Below are positions 59,190-64,000 of a stretch of 64,000 nt of DNA, piece by piece. Source of the stretch: Bradysia coprophila (lineage: Eukaryota > Arthropoda > Insecta > Diptera > Sciaridae); contig NW_023504022.1 in assembly GCF_014529535.1 (NCBI RefSeq), positions 2,538,986-2,602,985 of the forward strand. Reading direction: 5' to 3'. Numbering within the stretch: position 1 is the stretch's first letter; the number at the start of each line of letters is the position of its first letter. The notes beneath the pieces were generated by a model. The model searched no databases, was not told the DNA's origin, and worked only from the letters and a program-made list of their open reading frames with translations. A program made the position numbers and the translations under genes.

Positions 59190-59812
59190 AGTTCCGAAAG
59201 AAGCAGAGACGTCGCGGTCGTGGGTCGCGAATATGATAAAAAACTATGAGAATCTTCCCTGCATAAGGTTCCCACCATTGGTAAGATTGTTTTTACAAGT
59301 CAATAAAATTTAAAGTGGCTAAACGTACATGAATTACAGAACTTATGTACCAATGCTACATTGCGTATACTTGTGTGTGAGGCTGACAATTTTCCTAATG
59401 CAAGGGATGAAATCCTTTTGTTCGCCATTAGACTGGGGGATGAGTTTAAACTTGACAGATATCTGAGAGCTAAGGCTCGCGTGAATCTCGCTTCATCACC
59501 GGGAATGACCAAAAATTTGCGAAGGATGTACCTCCGTGAGGCGGTTGCGGTTTGCGATCATCAATATTTTGAAGATAAGCTCCGTCAATTTGAAGGAGCT
59601 GATAGAGGAGTAGCAGAACGCCAGATTAGTGGAGCCTCTATGCGTAAATTAGTTATCCCAGTCTCAATCATAACATTGAAATTTTATTTTTAATTTTTAA
59701 GCGAAAGAATCGGAGGCCCTGAAAACTACATTGAAATATTATCCTTGCTTTGCAGGCGTGTTAGCTGGTGCCGCGCCGCCTGAACCAATTGAGAATTTGT
59801 GTGATGCAAAAG
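59176..59812 (+). CDS. Orphan gene copy B, unknown family (3' end uncertain)
   Basis: Exons 59176-59280, 59340-59643 and 59702-59812 share splice sites and phases with copy A at 43501. The start is fixed: TAA lies two codons before the ATG in frame. The visible protein is about 173 aa to the third splice site, including EILLFAIRLGDEF, YLRAKARVNLASSP, AVAVCDH and AGVLAGAAPPEP. Exon 2 has about 55% identity to copy A by my count. A last exon should follow (copy A ends GLLVNWIRKT), but the DNA beyond is a TTGAG inverted repeat; a possible acceptor TTTAG near 59876 leads to an early stop. No recognised domain; function unknown. Confidence 0.7.
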
Positions 59813-59867
59813 GTAATTTAATTTACTCAATTTTGCAATGCTTAGCAATAAATGTGCATTACTTTAG

Positions 59868-60045
59868 CACAACTCAAGAGTTGAGTTGAGTTGAGTTGAG
59901 ATCTCAAGAAAATCTTGAGTTGAGATTGAGATCTCAACTCAACTCAAGATTTTCTTGAGATCTCAATCTCAACTCAACCTCAACTCAAGATCACTAAAAT
60001 TGAGAATTGAGTTGAGATTGAGATCTCAATCTCATCTCAAGATCA
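59868..60045. repeat. TTGAG/CTCAA opposed-repeat palindrome
   Basis: Built almost only of GAGTTGAGTTGAG, its complement, GAGATCTCAA and AATCTTGAG words in both orientations, folding on itself several ways. It lies in the place where the last exon of orphan copy B is expected. Similar in plan to the CAGGT and ACCCG elements. Confidence 0.85.
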
Positions 60046-61110
60046 GTCCAACAATTTGAATCATAATTTTGCCCAAAATTCAAGTCATTAACATTCTTCA
60101 TACTATCATGGGTGTACTAAATACGTCGAATCGTTTGCGTATTGTCGGTTATGTAGTGACACGAACGTTCAAATATTTGATGAAACAGGGTAAATCAAAT
60201 AAAGCGATTCTTTTAAAAAACAGCCTGCCGAAATCAGTGGACTTTTTTATATGTGCCTAGAAAAGTATTTCACCCTAGAAGCCAAAACCACTTTCAAAAA
60301 AATTCTTCGAAGTTTGTGTAGCTGGTTGAAGGTAATAAAAAATTTCAACATTTACACGAGCCGTACAGTGTCGTATGGGGTGTCATTAGAAAGGTAATCA
60401 CATGTACTATTGAGCCGGATAGGGACTTATTGGGTTTAAAATTCATCCACACTGAAATATGTGTAGTTGAAGTTTTCAACCGAAGAAAACTGAGAACTTA
60501 CACTGTTCTAACAGTATTTACTCGAGGTACACGAAACGTACATGGTCGTGTGGGATATGATTGCAAAGGTAATTTTATGTACTCCGGGTCTTATGGGGTC
60601 TCGATGCATGTGCGATGAAATATGGGCACTTAAACATTTCAACTTCTATTTCATCGTAAACGCATCCAAACCACATAGGATCCTATTCCTATTTGGCCCA
60701 AAAACACATAAAAATTACCTTTTCAAATGATACCCCACACGACCATGTACGTTTTGAGTACCTCGAGAAATTGCTGTAAGAACAGTGTAAGTCTTCGGTT
60801 GACTGTCTCATAACATAAAATCTGATCCATCATTTCTCAAACATTATGTTTCGGTACACATAGTTTCGTTTGTTATTTAATGCGTTTACTTCGTTCCTAG
60901 GGAATTCATCCTTTTACGAAATGTAACGTAATGGAGTTTAGTTCGTCCTTACAGAATTCATCTTTATACGAAATCAATACAAATTTTCACTACATATAAA
61001 AAGCGTTTTAACACGCCGAGCGATCCGGCCCATTGCCCCGGAGCGAAGCGGAGGGCCGCAATGCGAGCTGGGCGCCGGAACGGTGTCAGTAACTTAGGAG
61101 TTAATTTTTT
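60046..61110. other. Intergenic repeats
   Basis: Pieces of the dispersed repeat also seen at about 36950, 39500 and 50300 (GGGGTGTCATTAGAAAGGTA near 60378 and its inverted partner near 60710-60745). A GC-rich patch lies at 61016-61085. No gene seen. Confidence 0.5.
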
Positions 61111-63327
61111 AGACCCGTACGAAGTACGAGGGTCTTATGGGTTTACTATCAAGTTTGTAATTCGTCGAATCGGAGTCCCTGAGTAAGGCAAAACCTTCAG
61201 TGGTTGCCTAGAGATGACGAATCAACAATAAAACTCATTGACGTCTGTCCGTCTGTCCGCCGGCACTCTAACTCGAGTAAAACGCAACCAAATTCAAAAA
61301 TTCTTTTTTCCCCGTTTTGTATTGGCAATAGGAAGGTTAAGTTCGACAATGGGCGATTTTGGGTCGACCCATCCCGAGCTGGGGCTCAACAAGTGCTTAA
61401 GGGTTTTTTAACGATATCTCCGGACAATTAAACGTTACAGTTGTAAATGATACGTCAATTTACAATCCCGATCGACAAAAAAAAAGTTTATGGAAATCGG
61501 ATAATCGACTCGTGAGTTAGACCCCTTGGTGTGAAACAGGCACAGGGCGGCAAGCAGTTTTTGCTTGTAGGTCGGCCAAATTTGAACATATTTCGTCCGT
61601 TTTAGCTTTATTAGATAGGTAGATAGGTACCGTACCAATCAGGGAAAAAAAAGTTCATGAAATTATGTTCTCCGGAGCGTGAGCTAGGTCTCTTGAAGTG
61701 ATCTCTTATCTGGCTACTCGGCCGTACAGTGAACGTGGAGTATTTTGTCAATATCTCGAGTAAATTTTGACCGAATTTCATGATTTTTTTTTTGTTTGAA
61801 AGGTATTAACGAATGTAAAGCGTCGATACTATTTTCGGTCTCCTAACAAAATGGCTGCCGGCGGCCATATTGGATTTTATTAAAAGTGATATATCTTGGG
61901 AAAAATGGTACTTAGAGAGTTTCTGTTAACATGGAAATAATTTGTTATGTGTGTGGGGTTTCAGGGATTTCATATATGGACATCTATATATACCTATATA
62001 CAGCTATATTGAGCTATATACAGGCATATAGAGCTATATAATAGCATATATTTATCTGTGAAATGTTTATTTATAGTGAAATATAGGTAAATATAGCGGT
62101 ATATAGCTGTTTAAATAGGAATTTATGAAATTTGACTTCGTACGGGGCTGTCTATATTGCCTCCGGCAATTTAGTTGTATATGATAACAAGGCAAAGAGT
62201 GGATAATGTAAGTGATTTTAAAGGGAGTAGTTATGTTTTCACGCCAGAAATCATGAAAAATTGTACTAAGCGAGGGTGACCAAAATAGTTTTTGTTGCTT
62301 ATCACCAACAATGTGTAACGCATTTATCTGAAATTATGGTGGTTGGTAGAGGTGTTGAGGACGAATGCGTTGACCTTTACAAAATTTCGACATTTTTTCG
62401 TGTATGTGGTGGTGCAGCTGTTTTAGGGGGAAAAATTCCAACTTTTGGAGAGTGTTCAAAAAAAAAATTACAACGATAGACTTGGAAGATATGGGTGTCG
62501 TTGGGTAGGTAGTGACCTCTACTATCCATGCCACCATGATCCTACCTTGGCACGACTTTTGTTGACCTTCAATTTTGATTGAAGTGTACTAACACAAAAT
62601 TTCTGTAGAATTCTAATTTTTTTCGCGACAATTTTATTTTTCTGACTTATGAGACAATTAAGTCAGGGCTGGAGTTACTGTCACCTTGCGCTTTGGGAAA
62701 TTTCGTTCAGGACCTATAAAATTTGAAAAAAAATAACCAACTAATTCAATTGTGTCATACGTTCCTCGGGTCATACAAATTTAAAACGAAATGACTAGAA
62801 GGTTTCCTTGACCGCCGCGACATTTCCTCTATGAATAGTCATGCTCAGACGTTGATGAGGAAACAATCTTACATGAATTGTCATGAGCTGATGTGTTCAA
62901 TCCTAGAGATGTGCGGTTTTTTATTTCAGAAATACAACTCTCTCTCTCTCTCTCAAGAGAAGGATTAGGATGAGTTCACTTTTCATGTGCTGGATTCTCT
63001 CATGTGCTGGCGTACCAGTAATTGAACTGAGACAGATGAAGACTTTCACGTTAAAGGCTTTTGTTTAATTTATTTTTTTGTATAAGTTACTGACTTTGAA
63101 TTATCGTCGTAGAGCATTTGTATAAGGAGCGATCCTTTTTGTTCTGAATTAATAAACCAAATTGAAATTGAAATTTCGACACCGACTAGAATTTGGTTTA
63201 AAAAATTGTACGGTCAAAATAGGACGACGGACGCACTAGGGTCACGTACGCAATAGATATACGGGTTCGTACGGGGATCAGTCGCAGCAAACGCTCCGAC
63301 TGTTGCAAACGCTGTTCTGATGGCTCG
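61111..63327 (+). mobile_element. GTACGGGG-family Helentron-like element (copy 3)
   Basis: Starts AGACCCGTACGAAGTACGAG with stem AGACCC/GGGTCT and ends with GTACGGGG, hairpin AGTCG...CGACT and a T run, like copies 1 and 2. 61111-62226 follows copy 1 (2441-3712); from 62227 it follows the duplicated block 54418-56160 instead. No protein recognised. Confidence 0.62.
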
Positions 63328-64000
63328 TTTTTATTAGTAAAGTGTCTGGGGTACATTTCTAGTCCATAGCCGATCGAGAGACTCTTTTTGAAAAATGTCT
63401 ATTTTCATAAATTTTTCTCATAGCTGCGAAGCCTTTTTGACTATTGGAACTTGGAACTTGGTGTAACGATCCAGAATGAACATTTCTATTTTTAAAACAT
63501 TGCTAGGCACCCCAGAATTACATACATTTTGTTTCTGTTGCGATTTGGCAGATTGAAGTGGTTTTGCGATCATCTTTTTTAGCTTGATTATTGTGATTAT
63601 TATGGGATTATTTTGAAGTTGGTGACCCCTCGATCAAACCTATCGTAGAGATAGAGTCCCGTATTATATTTATAAGTAGGAAAAAAATGACGAAGAAAAT
63701 TTGTACTAAAATTAAGTTAATTTCTTTTCAGATAACATCGTTTACATCGTCTACATCGTTTACGAAGGAAACAATTTTTTGTTACTTTTTATTTTTAAGT
63801 TAGACATTTAAGACAATAGGTTTGTTCCATCGTTCGGTAAAAACGATTTTTGGAAAGCTGAAAACGAACGAGATCATAACCTAAGCATGTGGGACAATTA
63901 GTTTTTAGAATTTTCTAATTCCGGTAACAATCAACTTTCTGTGAAATCGATACTAATGAGAAACACATCGTATCGATTTCGCAGAAAGTTGATTGTTCAA
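62227..64000. repeat. Duplicated block (partner 54418-56160), cut by the window end
   Basis: Direct, nearly identical copy of 54418-56160 including sequence beyond the Helentron-like 3' end. Small differences include a few indels (for example an extra TACATCG piece near 63740). It continues past the window edge. Confidence 0.87.

Noticed and set aside
1..64000. tRNA and rRNA genes
   Set aside because: No cloverleaf with A and B boxes and no rRNA core sequence was seen by eye; a tRNAscan run would be decisive.

Overview
This is an insect nuclear window, most likely from a dipteran. It is AT-rich, has spliced genes (some introns under 100 bp), and carries insect-type orthologues and transposons. 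Species cannot be fixed from the sequence alone. Five spliced protein-coding loci are supported, plus one disrupted small gene. Most of the rest is mobile DNA, largely small non-autonomous elements whose target-site duplications (TSDs) can be read directly.

Layout. 0.9-2.3 kb: LRRC59-like ER membrane protein gene (+, five exons). 2.4-26.9 kb: gene-poor repeat desert holding two Helentron-like elements with satellite cores, at least five hAT-type MITEs with 8-bp TSDs, several long inverted-repeat (foldback) elements, and two hairpin repeats with a conserved loop. 26.9-36.3 kb: SLC36/pathetic-type amino-acid transporter (+, six coding exons, large repeat-filled introns). 37.1-39.4 kb: a broken Penelope-like retroelement (-) with GIY-YIG endonuclease, split by a 144-bp MITE. 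41.8-43.0 kb: ALKBH1-like dioxygenase (-, four exons).

43.2-44.3 kb and 58.8-59.8 kb hold two copies of a duplicated locus. Each has a tiny upstream two-exon reading frame (ATGC, then an exon beginning with a conserved hydrophobic microprotein) followed by a four-exon (copy A) or at least three-exon (copy B) gene of unknown family. In copy B the microprotein is 61 aa and its stop overlaps the downstream ATG. In copy A it is cut to 27 aa by a stop. The protein parts of the downstream genes are only about 55% identical in exon 2, while the upstream DNA is much more alike.

44.4-52.0 kb is a nested transposon stack. A minus-strand non-LTR RT/RNase H fragment is interrupted first by a 2.16-kb hAT-like element (8-bp TSD) and again by a 4.2-kb element made of two apparently identical 2,064-bp units of TATTCGA-type satellite. 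52.6-54.0 kb holds a dead hAT transposase. 54.4-64 kb is mostly duplicated repeats apart from copy B.

The genes do not form a pathway. The strongest candidates for something undescribed are the overlapping microprotein/orphan gene pair and the hairpin repeats whose stems differ in sequence yet stay paired.
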